Source: Pseudomonas chlororaphis subsp. aurantiaca
GTDB lineage: Bacteria > Pseudomonadota > Gammaproteobacteria > Pseudomonadales > Pseudomonadaceae
NCBI RefSeq assembly: GCF_013466605.1
Contig: NZ_CP059162.1
Span: forward strand, 4,712,001-4,776,000
Reading direction: 5' to 3'
DNA length: 64,000 nt
Shown here: one piece after another, positions 54,651-63,411 of the stretch
How positions within the stretch are numbered: position 1 is the stretch's first letter
How the letters are laid out: every line of letters starts with the position of its first letter
The notes under the pieces: generated by a model
Database searches by the model: none
What the model was told of the DNA's origin: nothing
The model's input: only the letters and a program-made list of their open reading frames with translations
Made by a program: the position numbers and the translations under genes

Positions 54651-55483
54651 GCCGCCTGCCCGCCTGCGAAACCCTGCTGCTGGCGCCCCGCGGTGGCGTC
54701 CTGCACATCACCCTCGATCGCCCGGACAGCCGCAATGCCATGAGCCTGCAAATGGTCGCCGAATTGCGCGCGGTGCTGGCGGCGGTACGCGATGATCGCG
54801 ACATTCGCGCCCTGGTGCTGAGGGGCGCCGGCGGGCAATTCTGCGCCGGTGGCGACCTGAAAGACATGGCCGCTGCCCGCGCCGAGGGCGCCAGCGCCTA
54901 CCGCGAACTGAACCGGGCATTCGGCACGCTGCTCGAAGAAGCCCAGCACACTCCGCAGGTGCTGATCGTGCTGCTGCAAGGCGCGGTGCTGGGCGGCGGC
55001 TTCGGCCTGGCCTGTGTCAGCGATATCGCCATCGCCGATCATCAGGCGCAGTTCGGCATGCCGGAAACCAGCCTCGGCCTGCTGCCGGCGCAAATCGCCC
55101 CGTTCGTGGTCAAGCGCATCGGCCTGACCCAGGCCCGTCGGCTGGCGCTGACCGCCGCACGCTTTGATGGCAACGAAGCCGCGCGATTGGGCCTGGTGCA
55201 TTTCGTCGAAGACAGCCCGCAGGCCCTGGCCGAACGCCTCGATGAAGTGCTGGCCCATGTGCTGTGCTGCGCGCCCGAGGCCAACGCCGCGACCAAGGCC
55301 CTGTTGCTGGCCAGCGCTGAAGAACCGCTGGCGCCCCTGCTCGATCGCGCGGCGGAACAGTTCGCCGCCGCCGTCACTGGTGCCGAAGGCATCGAGGGGA
55401 CCATGGCCTTCGTGCAGAAACGCAAACCGGCGTGGGCGTCTGAACCACCTCCCGAGCAGACACCTCCGACTTCAGGAATCTGA
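54647..55483 (+). CDS. atuE: AtuE, isohexenylglutaconyl-CoA hydratase
   Basis: A 278-residue crotonase. It has the substrate segment LDRPDSRNAMSLQMVAELRA, the oxyanion-hole loops RGAGGQFCAGGDLKDMAAAR and LQGAVLGGGFGLACVSDIAI, and the catalytic-glutamate region FGMPETSLGLLPAQIAPFVV. It hydrates isohexenylglutaconyl-CoA in the acyclic-terpene pathway. The ATG at 54647 overlaps the atuD stop (ATGA), so the upstream in-frame extension within atuD is rejected. Confidence 0.92.
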   Translation: MSRLPACETLLLAPRGGVLHITLDRPDSRNAMSLQMVAELRAVLAAVRDDRDIRALVLRGAGGQFCAGGDLKDMAAARAEGASAYRELNRAFGTLLEEAQHTPQVLIVLLQGAVLGGGFGLACVSDIAIADHQAQFGMPETSLGLLPAQIAPFVVKRIGLTQARRLALTAARFDGNEAARLGLVHFVEDSPQALAERLDEVLAHVLCCAPEANAATKALLLASAEEPLAPLLDRAAEQFAAAVTGAEGIEGTMAFVQKRKPAWASEPPPEQTPPTSGI

Positions 55484-55486
55484 CCC

Positions 55487-57448
55487 ATGCCCGCCTTCAG
55501 CAAAATCCTGATCGCCAACCGTGGCGAAATCGCCTGCCGCATCCAGCGCACCGCCCAAGCCCTGGGTTATCGCACCGTGGCGGTGTTCAGCGACGCCGAC
55601 GCCGATGCGCTGCATGTGCGGATGGCCGACGAGGCGGTGCACATCGGCCCGGCGGTAGTGCAGCAGTCCTACCTGAACAGCCAGGCAATCCTCGATGCAG
55701 CCTTGCGCACAGGCGCCGATGCGCTGCATCCCGGCTACGGCTTTCTGTCGGAGAACGCCGAATTCGCCCGCGCCTGTGAGGCGGCCGGCATCACCTTTAT
55801 CGGGCCCAGCGCCGAGGCCATCGAACTGATGGGCAGCAAGCGCCTGTCCAAGCTGGCGATGCTCGCGGCGGGAGTGCCCTGCATCGCCGGTTATCAGGGC
55901 GCGGAACAGGACGATACGACCCTGCAGCGGCAAGCCGAACGCATCGGCTACCCGCTGATGATCAAGGCCAGCGCCGGTGGCGGCGGACGCGGCATGCGCC
56001 TGGTGCAACGGGCCGATGAGTTGCTGGCACAGGTGCGCACCGCTCGCTCTGAGGCGCTACACGCCTTTGGCAGCGACGAGTTGATTCTGGAACAGGCGCT
56101 GATCGAACCGCGGCATGTGGAAATCCAGGTGTTCGGCGACCGCCACGGCCAGTTGATCTACCTCGGCGAGCGCGACTGCTCGATCCAGCGCCGCCATCAG
56201 AAAGTCGTCGAGGAAGCGCCCTGCCCGGTGATGACCGCCGAACTGCGCCAGGCCATGGGCGAAGCCGCCCTCAAGGCGGGCCGCGCGGTGAACTATGTCG
56301 GCGCCGGCACCGTGGAGTTTCTCCTCGATGCGCGAGGGCAGTTCTATTTCCTGGAAATGAACACCCGGCTGCAGGTCGAACACCCGGTCACCGAAATGAT
56401 CACCGGCCTGGACCTGGTGGCCCTGCAGCTGCAGGTGGCGGCCGGTCAACCGCTGCCGCTGCGCCAGGAGCAGGTCGAACTCAAGGGCCATGCCATCGAA
56501 GTGCGGCTGTATGCCGAGGACCCGGCGCAGGGCTTCCTGCCGCAAACCGGGCAGGTACGGCGCTGGGAACCAGCGCTGGGCGCCGATGTGCGCATCGATC
56601 ACGGCCTGCTGGAAGGCCATAGCATCAGCCCGTTCTATGACCCGATGCTGGGCAAGCTCATCGCCCATGGCGCCACCCGCGAAGAGGCGCGCCGCAAGCT
56701 GCTGCGCGCGGTCGAAGACACGGTGCTGACAGGTATGGCGAGCAACCAGAAACTGCTGGCGAACCTGCTTCGCCATCCCGGGTTTGCCAGCGGCGAATTC
56801 AGCACCGCCTTTATCGCCGAACATTTCGCCGACGATCCAAGCCAGCATCCCCAGCCGCCAAGCGGCGCCGAACTGGCCCTGGCCGCGGCGCTGCTATATC
56901 AGCACGCGGCCCAACACCACGGCGCGGTGCTGGTCGGCTGGCGCAACAACGCCAGTGTGCCGCTGCACTATCGCCTGGGCTCGGGTGAAGCCGTGTGGAA
57001 CCTTGAACTGAATAACCAGCAAGCCGGAACACTACAGATTCAACACGCCGACGAAGGCTTCGAGGTACAGCTTCTGGAAGCGGATGGCCGCTGGGCCTGC
57101 GCGACTATCGACGGTATCCGCCGCCGCTACGCCTATACCCTGGAAGCCGGGCAGCTCTGGCTGTTTACCCGTCCTGGCAGCCTGCACCTTCAAGACCTGA
57201 GCCACGCACCGGTCGCCAGCCAGGCCAGCGTCCACAGCGGCATGCTCAAGGCGCCCATGGACGGCGCCATCGTCGACGTACTGGTCAGCGAGGGCGCGAC
57301 CGTCAGCAAGGGGCAACTGCTGCTGGTGCTGGAAGCGATGAAAATGGAGCATCCGCTGAAGGCCGGGATCGATGGCGTGATCAAGCGGCTGCAGGTCAAC
57401 CTGGGCGATCAGGTGAAAAAACGCCAGGTTCTGCTGGAGGTGGAATAA
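55487..57448 (+). CDS. atuF: AtuF, geranyl-CoA carboxylase alpha subunit (biotin-containing)
   Basis: A 653-residue biotin carboxylase plus biotin carrier. The N-terminus is FSKILIANRGEIACRIQRTA; the ATP-grasp loop is MIKASAGGGGRGMRLVQ; also present are GERDCSIQRRHQKVVEEAPC and EMNTRLQVEHPVTEMITGLD. The biotinylated lysine is residue 619 in VLEAMKMEHPL. It works with AtuC. It starts three bases after the atuE stop and is the last gene of this operon; the atuG and atuH genes of P. aeruginosa do not follow here. Confidence 0.94.
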   Translation: MPAFSKILIANRGEIACRIQRTAQALGYRTVAVFSDADADALHVRMADEAVHIGPAVVQQSYLNSQAILDAALRTGADALHPGYGFLSENAEFARACEAAGITFIGPSAEAIELMGSKRLSKLAMLAAGVPCIAGYQGAEQDDTTLQRQAERIGYPLMIKASAGGGGRGMRLVQRADELLAQVRTARSEALHAFGSDELILEQALIEPRHVEIQVFGDRHGQLIYLGERDCSIQRRHQKVVEEAPCPVMTAELRQAMGEAALKAGRAVNYVGAGTVEFLLDARGQFYFLEMNTRLQVEHPVTEMITGLDLVALQLQVAAGQPLPLRQEQVELKGHAIEVRLYAEDPAQGFLPQTGQVRRWEPALGADVRIDHGLLEGHSISPFYDPMLGKLIAHGATREEARRKLLRAVEDTVLTGMASNQKLLANLLRHPGFASGEFSTAFIAEHFADDPSQHPQPPSGAELALAAALLYQHAAQHHGAVLVGWRNNASVPLHYRLGSGEAVWNLELNNQQAGTLQIQHADEGFEVQLLEADGRWACATIDGIRRRYAYTLEAGQLWLFTRPGSLHLQDLSHAPVASQASVHSGMLKAPMDGAIVDVLVSEGATVSKGQLLLVLEAMKMEHPLKAGIDGVIKRLQVNLGDQVKKRQVLLEVE

Positions 57449-57517
57449 GCCGCTAGGCGCAGACGTCGGGTTTGGCTACGCTCAAGCCTCATCGGGATGT
57501 TGAAGCTGGAGCCTGTG

Positions 57518-58060
57518 ATGCCCCACTGGTTGGTAATTGATCTGGAAGCCACCACGGACGAAGGAGGCTGGCCGGTGACCGACATGGAAATCATCGAGAT
57601 CGGCGCCACCCTGGTGAACCGCGAAGGGCGTGAACTGGACCATTTCCAGCGCTTCGTGCGCCCGCTGCGGCGGCCGATGCTGACGCCGTTCTGCCGTGAA
57701 CTCACCCGCATCACCCAGGCCCAGATCGACGGCGCCCAGCCGTTGAGCGAGGTCTGGCTGCTGTTCGAACGCTGGCTGGGCCAGCACCATGCGCGCCTGG
57801 AAGGCTGGGCCAGCTGGGGCGACTACGATCGCAAGCAGTTGCTGCAGGAGTGGCAACGCTCGCAACTGCACAGCGCCCTCGCCCAACTGCCGCACATGAA
57901 CCTCAAGCAACGCTTCGCCAAGGCCCGCCGCCTCGAACGACCGCTGGGCCTGAACAGCGCGCTGCAACTCGCCGGGCTACAGTTCACCGGCCAGCAGCAT
58001 CGCGCCCTGGAAGATGCCCGCAATACGGCGCGTTTATTGCCTCTGATTCTTCCCGGCTGA
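57518..58060 (+). CDS. 3'-5' exonuclease, ERI1/KapD-like DEDDh family
   Basis: A 180-residue exonuclease domain. The first acidic motif is [14 protein letters not shown] (Asp-x-Glu), followed by [20 protein letters not shown]. The second region has [16 protein letters not shown]. The last motif [14 protein letters not shown] supplies the general-base His and final Asp. Members trim single-stranded RNA or DNA ends. The ATG at 57518 follows GCTGGAGCCTGTG; the 57497 ATG is rejected on ribosome-site grounds. It is a single-gene unit 69 bases after atuF. The substrate is not known. Confidence 0.85.
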   Translation: MPHWLVIDLEATTDEGGWPVTDMEIIEIGATLVNREGRELDHFQRFVRPLRRPMLTPFCRELTRITQAQIDGAQPLSEVWLLFERWLGQHHARLEGWASWGDYDRKQLLQEWQRSQLHSALAQLPHMNLKQRFAKARRLERPLGLNSALQLAGLQFTGQQHRALEDARNTARLLPLILPG

Positions 58061-58142
58061 TCCGTCTGCGCAACAGGTGACGCATCTGAAGGCCTTGTGC
58101 ATACTGGCCGGCCTTTTTGACCCCTTTTTTGAGGAATCGCCC

Positions 58143-58427
58143 ATGTTTAAAGTCAACGAGTACTTCGACGGCACCGTCAAGTCGATTGCCTTCGGCACGG
58201 CCGAAGGTCCCGCCACCATCGGCGTCATGGCTCCGGGCGAATACGAATTCGGCACCGCTCAACGGGAAATCATGCACGTGGTATCCGGCGCCCTGACCGT
58301 CAAGCTACCTGACAGCAACGACTGGGAAACCTTTGCCGCCGGCAGCCAGTTCAACGTACCGGCCAACAGCAAGTTCCAGCTGAAGGTCGCCGTCGACACC
58401 GCCTACCTGTGCGAATACCGCGGCTGA
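58143..58427 (+). CDS. ppnP: Pyrimidine/purine nucleoside phosphorylase PpnP
   Basis: A 94-residue cupin-type protein of the PpnP (YaiE/DUF1255) family, which splits nucleosides with phosphate into base and ribose-1-phosphate. The sequence starts [20 protein letters not shown] and includes [32 protein letters not shown] and [20 protein letters not shown], with the whole family length present. The ATG at 58143 has a GAGGAATCGCC site. A strong terminator follows. Confidence 0.93.
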   Translation: MFKVNEYFDGTVKSIAFGTAEGPATIGVMAPGEYEFGTAQREIMHVVSGALTVKLPDSNDWETFAAGSQFNVPANSKFQLKVAVDTAYLCEYRG

Positions 58428-58457
58428 TCCCTCCCCGGGGACTGATTGCTGGTCATA

Positions 58458-58491
58458 AAAAATGCCCGTATCTGGCGATACGGGCATTTTT
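58458..58491. terminator. Bidirectional Rho-independent terminator
   Basis: A perfect 15-bp stem (58458-58472 with 58477-58491) has a TGGC loop, five A before and five T after. It sits between ppnP and the convergent MOSC gene and can serve both. Confidence 0.92.
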
Positions 58492-58512
58492 CGTTGCGGC
58501 GCCGCCGACTCT

Positions 58513-59316
58513 TTATTCCAGCACAGTGACCGGCATGCCGACTTCCAGCCGGCCGATGCCATCGTTCACCAGGTTCTGCCCGAACATCGCCCCACCTTCT
58601 TGCGCCCGGTACTGCTGCAGCGTAGCCAGCGGTTCACGGTCGGCGCTGCGCTCGCCGGTCTGCGGATCGATGGTGGTGAGGATGCAACGCGCACAAGGCT
58701 TGACCACCCGAAACTCGATATCGCCGATGCGGATGCGCTTCCAGCCGTCCTCGGCGAATGCCGGGAAACCTTCGATCACCAGGTTGGGACGAAAACGCAG
58801 CATCTCCAGGGGACGGCCGACGCGACTGGACAGATCTTCCCGGGAAGACTCGCCGATCAGCAACAGCGGAAAACCGTCGGCAAAGGCCACCTGATCGTCA
58901 TCCTTGCCGTAACCGGCCTGAGTGGTGCGCGCACGGTCCAGGGGCACCTGTACCAGGCGGGTCGGCTTGCCAATGAATTCGCTCAGCCAGGCATGGGCCG
59001 CCTCGCCTGCATCCGGCACCTGCAGGGTGTCGCGCCAGATGGTCACGCCACGCAACGGGGCATCCGCACCAGGCAGTGGCACGTCGAGAGATGGGTGGCC
59101 GGGCGTGCTGAGGGTCAGCCCCCCCTCGGCATTCCACAGCGCCGACAGCTGGCTCATGTGCGGGACCGCGCGCTGGGTCAGGAAGCGTCCGCTGGGTTCA
59201 TCGACCAGCATCCAGCGTCGATCTCCCTCCAGCCCCAGCCTGTCCAACGCGACCTGTTGCAGGGATTCGCCCTTGCCGGACTTCAAGGGGTATCGATAAA
59301 GCGCGCTGAGACGCAT
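58513..59316 (-). CDS. MOSC-domain protein (YcbX-like)
   Basis: A 267-residue protein with an N-terminal MOSC_N beta-barrel (MRLSALYRYPLKSGKGESLQ, then GDRRWMLVDEPSGRFLTQR) and a MOSC domain. The latter holds PLEMLRFRPNLVIEG and the reactive cysteine segment VVKPCARCILTTIDPQTGER. YcbX-type proteins use a molybdenum cofactor to reduce N-hydroxylated bases; YiiM is the other option, but the PCARCILTTID motif fits YcbX. It lacks the C-terminal ferredoxin domain of E. coli YcbX. It ends at the bidirectional terminator. Confidence 0.85.
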   Translation of the reverse strand: MRLSALYRYPLKSGKGESLQQVALDRLGLEGDRRWMLVDEPSGRFLTQRAVPHMSQLSALWNAEGGLTLSTPGHPSLDVPLPGADAPLRGVTIWRDTLQVPDAGEAAHAWLSEFIGKPTRLVQVPLDRARTTQAGYGKDDDQVAFADGFPLLLIGESSREDLSSRVGRPLEMLRFRPNLVIEGFPAFAEDGWKRIRIGDIEFRVVKPCARCILTTIDPQTGERSADREPLATLQQYRAQEGGAMFGQNLVNDGIGRLEVGMPVTVLE

Positions 59317-59415
59317 GGCCAGCTCCCGGGTGGCAAAAAAAGCAACCTTATACGAGCCGGCCCGCGAATCAAAGAAGCACCTGCGTCGCAGGCATCGCTC
59401 CGGCCACTGCTCCCG

Positions 59416-60351
59416 TCAGGCGGGAACTTCGTCCAGCATCAGGCGCTGGCGCACCACGTCGACCAGTTTGTCCGGCTGGAACTTGGACAGGAAGTTGTCG
59501 CAACCGACCTTCTTCACCATCGACTCGTTGAAGCTGCCGGACAGGGAGGTGTGCAACACCACATAAAGGCCGCGCAGACGCGGATCATTGCGGATTTCGG
59601 TGGTCAGGCGATAGCCGTCCATTTCCGGCATTTCGGCGTCGGTGAACACCATCAGCAGCTTGTCGGTCATGTCGCCCCCGGTATCGGCCCAGGCCTTGAG
59701 CATCTTCAGGGCCTTCAGGCCATCGCTGGCAATGTGCATCTTCACCCCCAGCTGGCCCAGGGTGTCGCGCAATTGCGACAGCGCCACGTTGGAGTCGTCC
59801 ACCAGCAGCACTTCACGGCCGCGGGCACGCTCAAGCACCGGGTCGTCGAGCTTGTCGCGCGAGACCTTGGCGTTGTACGGGACGATTTCGGCCAGGACCT
59901 TTTCCACGTCGATGATCTCGACCAGTTGATCGTCGACCTTGCTGATTGCCGTCAGGTAATGCTGGCGCCCGGCACTGGTCGGCGGTGGCAGGATGGCTTC
60001 CCAGTTCATGTTGACGATGCGGTCGACGCCTCCCACCAGGAAGGCCTGCACCGAACGGTTGTACTCGGTGACGATGATGGTGCTGTTGGGACCCGGCACC
60101 AGCGGCCGCATGCCGATCGCCTGGGACAGGTCGATGACCGGCAGCGTCTGCCCCCGCAGGTTGACCACGCCACAGACGAACGGATGGCGCTGGGGCATCA
60201 GGGTCAGCTTCGGCAATTGCAGGACTTCCTGCACCTTGAACACGTTGATCGCGAACAACTGTCGCCCGGCCAGACGGAACATGAGGATTTCCAGGCGATT
60301 CTCACCCACCAGTTGCGTGCGTTGATCTACCGTGTCGAGAATGCCGGCCAT
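59416..60351 (-). CDS. cheV: CheV, chemotaxis coupling protein (CheW-CheY fusion)
   Basis: A 311-residue cytoplasmic protein. The CheW domain covers about residues 15-165 (LEILMFRLAGRQLFAINVFK, HPFVCGVVNLRGQTLPVIDL). A receiver domain follows at about 185-305 with VLLVDDSNVALSQLRDTLGQ, the phospho-Asp near residue 237 in VFTDAEMPEMDGYRL, and the conserved Lys in DNFLSKFQPDKLVD. It couples chemoreceptors to CheA and can buffer phosphate. It is transcribed alone here. Confidence 0.93.
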   Translation of the reverse strand: MAGILDTVDQRTQLVGENRLEILMFRLAGRQLFAINVFKVQEVLQLPKLTLMPQRHPFVCGVVNLRGQTLPVIDLSQAIGMRPLVPGPNSTIIVTEYNRSVQAFLVGGVDRIVNMNWEAILPPPTSAGRQHYLTAISKVDDQLVEIIDVEKVLAEIVPYNAKVSRDKLDDPVLERARGREVLLVDDSNVALSQLRDTLGQLGVKMHIASDGLKALKMLKAWADTGGDMTDKLLMVFTDAEMPEMDGYRLTTEIRNDPRLRGLYVVLHTSLSGSFNESMVKKVGCDNFLSKFQPDKLVDVVRQRLMLDEVPA

Positions 60352-60890
60352 GTAATGACTCCTGGGCTTGTTCTGATGAATTCACTAACGCGGGTTATCG
60401 GCGCAAATCGCCGAATCTTGACCCGCATACAAAATGCCATGCAAAGGCATTGATGTCACATTAACATCATGCTTTACTGGCTTCGCGATTTCATTCGCAC
60501 AAGCTCCCGCCGCGACCTCGATTTCAGCACTTGGTTCCCCTCTATAAGGGAATCCCCTATCGGCAATCAGGACTAACCTGATATTCGCAATATCCAATAG
60601 CCATTAATGTGACGCCATTCTCATTGCATGAATGGAGTCAGGCTTTTGTTTGTGATCGCAGGAAGATGGGCTGGTGCCCTTTCGAGCCCCCCCACCTCCG
60701 CTGTCCAAGCGTGGCCGACACACCGAGCCCGGCAGTCTGTCGCCTGCAGACTAAACACCAGCCCGGCGTTTTCGTCCATTGAGAACCAATCAGATTCGTC
60801 CTATATCCCTCGGCATAACTGGCGTAATACCTCACGCCCGCTCACAAACCGGACCATTCCATCATCTGAGGTGGCATCGTGGAGACAAGC
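60352..60890. other. Long intergenic region upstream of cheV and the next gene
   Basis: The region has no convincing gene; frames at 60385-60597 and 60628-60897 are unlike proteins. GTCACATTAA (60455-60464) and TTAATGTGAC (60604-60613) form a 10-base inverted repeat 140 bases apart, each holding a half CRP/Vfr-like TGTGA/TCACA. These could flank divergent promoters, but no clear -10/-35 pair was found. Confidence 0.35.
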
Positions 60891-61358
60891 ATGCTGATCG
60901 ACGATAAAGAGTGGCACCAGTCACCCGACTTTCTGCTTGAGGCAGAAGCGCTATTGGCCAAGTCGGTTGAATGCCTGAACCATCTCAACCTGATCAAGAA
61001 CGATCAGGACGCCATCGATTGCATGTTGTCCACTCTGCTCAAACTTGCCGAGAAAACCGACGCGCTGGCGCTGCGCAGCACCGCCGAGTTCTCGCGCCAG
61101 GTTCATGCGTTGCTGGATCATTCCCACCCTCATCCGGACATGAACGAGCAGATTCTCGACACCCTCGGGGAGTGCTTCAGCCTGATGGCCTGGCAGCTTG
61201 AACTCGTCGATCCGGTGACCGGGCAACTGAACCTCGATGGCAACGAACAGGCCACCCTCATCGAATCCCTCGCCGTGCAAATCGACCCTTTGCCCGCGCC
61301 CCTGTCCTGCCAACACAACTCGTTTAAAGTTTTTTCGATCGCCAAGAGAAACGCATAA
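60891..61358 (+). CDS. Small helical protein of unknown function
   Basis: A 155-residue acidic, leucine-rich protein (MLIDDKEWHQSPDFLLEAEA, SVECLNHLNLIKNDQDAIDC, LKLAEKTDALALRSTAEFSR). Predicted mostly helical, with no membrane segment. The layout resembles Pseudomonas DUF3077/DUF6124-like or Hpt-like four-helix proteins, but no phosphorylatable HxxKG motif is visible, so I assign no function. The ATG at 60891 has GGAGACAAGC; a GTG at 60879 is possible. It lies between cheV and a two-component pair. Confidence 0.65.
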   Translation: MLIDDKEWHQSPDFLLEAEALLAKSVECLNHLNLIKNDQDAIDCMLSTLLKLAEKTDALALRSTAEFSRQVHALLDHSHPHPDMNEQILDTLGECFSLMAWQLELVDPVTGQLNLDGNEQATLIESLAVQIDPLPAPLSCQHNSFKVFSIAKRNA

Positions 61359-61861
61359 ACCTGTCGTTAATCCCTAACTTCAGCCGTTAGATATGTTGTG
61401 ACATTGGCCAGCATCATGTCGTTATTCAATATTTCATGCCTGTTAATGACAGAACCAACTAGCGCAACTAAATAAAACCAATCCCGAGACTTCAAATGTC
61501 CTGGATTTCGCCTGCCCGTTCGCTCAAGGCGAGATACAGTCACTGTTTCAGGATGGCCAGTTGAAACAAGCAAATCGGTACATACGTCCCAAAAGGCGAT
61601 ATTCCTGACTTTCTGGACATATATAGAAGCGCGACCAACGGTAGCTAAGCTGGTACTATGCCAACCACTAACCGATGTACTTAATGGCACTGTGACTTCA
61701 GATTGATCTTGTTACACACCGGATCAGTGCAAGGCTTGCTCCCAACGAATAGACCGCGTTAATTGAAGCCGCATACTCAAACAATACCGTTTTCCAAACC
61801 GGGGCCCGTCAGCCGACTTGACCGGTCTCCCCGCAGCGAACATTCATTGGCTCCATCCGCT
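61359..61861. other. AT-rich intergenic region with one doubtful ORF
   Basis: This stretch is lower in GC than its neighbours. A 107-codon minus-strand frame (61367-61690, GTG start) has a partly protein-like tail (SRDWFYLVALVGSVINRHEI) but no ribosome site, so I do not call it a gene. The kinase frame that follows is open from a TTG at 61763. Confidence 0.35.
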
Positions 61862-62755
61862 ATGTACGCCAGCCTCAAGTCAACCGCCACCAGGCTTCTT
61901 TCTCGAATACACCTGCGCTGGCTCAACCTGTTGCTGTGCTCATGCTCGGCACTTGGAAGCCTGGCCGTCTATTGCCTGTCGACTACCTTTCCCCTCAGCC
62001 TGCTGATCCTGAATCTGGCGGCCCTGGCCAGTATCTGGGCCTATTACGGCGATTCGCGCAAATCGATCAAGTTCCAGCCTCAGGAGCTGGCGGACCGTTT
62101 GCTGGAAGTCCAGGAAAACGAGCGCCATCGGCTCAGTCGTGAATTGCATGATGATATTGGTCAGTTGTTGACCGCCGCCAAGCTGCAAAGCGAATGGCTC
62201 AAGCGTCGCCTGCCCGAAGACCTGCAACAGCATTGCACGACGCTTCAAAGCACATTGGAAGAAACCCTGGCCAAGGTGCGCGATGTATCGGCCATTCTCA
62301 ATCCCCGGCAATTGGCCAGCCTGGGCCTGGAAGCCAGCCTGCGGGCCCACTTGCTGAAGACCCTGGAAAACACTTCCGTGCACTGGAGCCTGGAATGCAA
62401 GCAGCGCCTGGCTGGCATCCCCGAGGAGATGGCGGTGGCCGCCTTTCGCATCACCCAGGAAGCCGTCACCAACATGCTGCGTCACGCCCAGGCGAATAAC
62501 CTGCTGGTACGCCTGCAACGCCTGCCCGAGGGGCTTTCGCTGTTTATCAGCGACGATGGTCGTGGCTTTTCTCCGGCGGCCAATCCTGGCGCACAAGGAC
62601 AACGCGGCATGGCGGGCATGTCGGAAAGAATCGCGCAACTGGGTGGCACCCTGAAGGTTTCCAGCCAGCCCGACCAGGGCACACAAATCGAAGCGCTCTT
62701 CCCCTGGGCGCCTCGCGCACTCGAACGGGCCAGTACGAATAAGGTTTTACATTGA
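61862..62755 (+). CDS. NarX/DesK-type membrane sensor histidine kinase
   Basis: A 297-residue kinase from the ATG at 61862; a TTG at 61763 would add 33 residues and neither start has a good ribosome site. Two membrane segments (LNLLLCSCSALGSLAVYCLS, FPLSLLILNLAALASIWAYY) are joined by almost no periplasmic loop, so it probably senses from within or near the membrane. The HisKA_3 domain has RLSRELHDDIGQLLTAAKLQ (His near residue 94). The ATPase domain has ITQEAVTNMLRHAQANN, ISDDGRGFSP and GMAGMSERIAQLGG. Its stop overlaps the TTG start of the response regulator. Confidence 0.85.
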   Translation: MYASLKSTATRLLSRIHLRWLNLLLCSCSALGSLAVYCLSTTFPLSLLILNLAALASIWAYYGDSRKSIKFQPQELADRLLEVQENERHRLSRELHDDIGQLLTAAKLQSEWLKRRLPEDLQQHCTTLQSTLEETLAKVRDVSAILNPRQLASLGLEASLRAHLLKTLENTSVHWSLECKQRLAGIPEEMAVAAFRITQEAVTNMLRHAQANNLLVRLQRLPEGLSLFISDDGRGFSPAANPGAQGQRGMAGMSERIAQLGGTLKVSSQPDQGTQIEALFPWAPRALERASTNKVLH

Positions 62756-63411
62756 CCTGCAATTTACTTCTGGTGGATGACCACTCGCTCATCAGGGCTG
62801 GCGTGCGTGCCCTGGTCATGGACATTCCTGGCTATGCCGTGATCGGCGAAGCCAACGATGGCGCACAAGTATTGGAAATGGTCGAGAGGCTGTCGCCAGA
62901 CATTATCCTGCTGGATATTTCCATGAAGGATATCGGCGGCCTTGAGGCCCTGAAGAAGCTCAAGGTGGTGCATCCGCAGAGCAAAGTACTGATTCTCTCG
63001 ATGCACACCGATCCGGCGCTGATCATGCAGGCCCTGGAGTCCGGGGCTCATGGCTATCTGCTCAAGGACACCACCGCCAACGAGCTCGAGCACGCGCTCG
63101 ACGCCTTGCGCAACAACGAGCGTTACCTCAGCCCGGCCATTGCCCACACGGTGATCAACCAGGCGCTGATCCGCGTGCAGAAACCCCATCCAGAACCCGT
63201 TGAAACCCATAACCTGACCGCACGCCAGCTGGAGATCCTGCGCCTGATCGTTCGCGGTAAATCGACCCGGGAAATCGCTCACGGGCTGGGCCTGAGCATC
63301 AAGACCGTGGAAACCCACCGCTCGCAGATCATGAAACGCCTACAGATCTATGACGTAGCCGGCCTGGTGCTGTTTGCCGTCCGCGAACAGATCATCAGCC
63401 TCGACGATTAA
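62752..63411 (+). CDS. LuxR/NarL-type response regulator
   Basis: A 219-residue regulator with a receiver domain (LLLVDDHSLIRAGVRALVMD; phospho-Asp55 in PDIILLDISMKDIGG; Lys in GAHGYLLKDTTANELEHA). A C-terminal LuxR helix-turn-helix follows (LTARQLEILRLIVRGKSTRE, IAHGLGLSIKTVETHRSQIM). The start codon is TTG at 62752, overlapping the kinase stop, with AAGGTTTTACA before it; there is no better ATG. It pairs with the kinase just upstream. Its regulon is unknown. Confidence 0.9.
   Translation: MTCNLLLVDDHSLIRAGVRALVMDIPGYAVIGEANDGAQVLEMVERLSPDIILLDISMKDIGGLEALKKLKVVHPQSKVLILSMHTDPALIMQALESGAHGYLLKDTTANELEHALDALRNNERYLSPAIAHTVINQALIRVQKPHPEPVETHNLTARQLEILRLIVRGKSTREIAHGLGLSIKTVETHRSQIMKRLQIYDVAGLVLFAVREQIISLDD

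Noticed and set aside
58462..60453. 663-codon plus-strand frame
   Set aside because: It runs opposite the MOSC and cheV genes and through a terminator; no protein family is visible.
61367..61690. Minus-strand GTG-started ORF of 107 codons
   Set aside because: No ribosome site, only its tail looks protein-like, and no family is recognised; kept only as a remark on the intergenic region.
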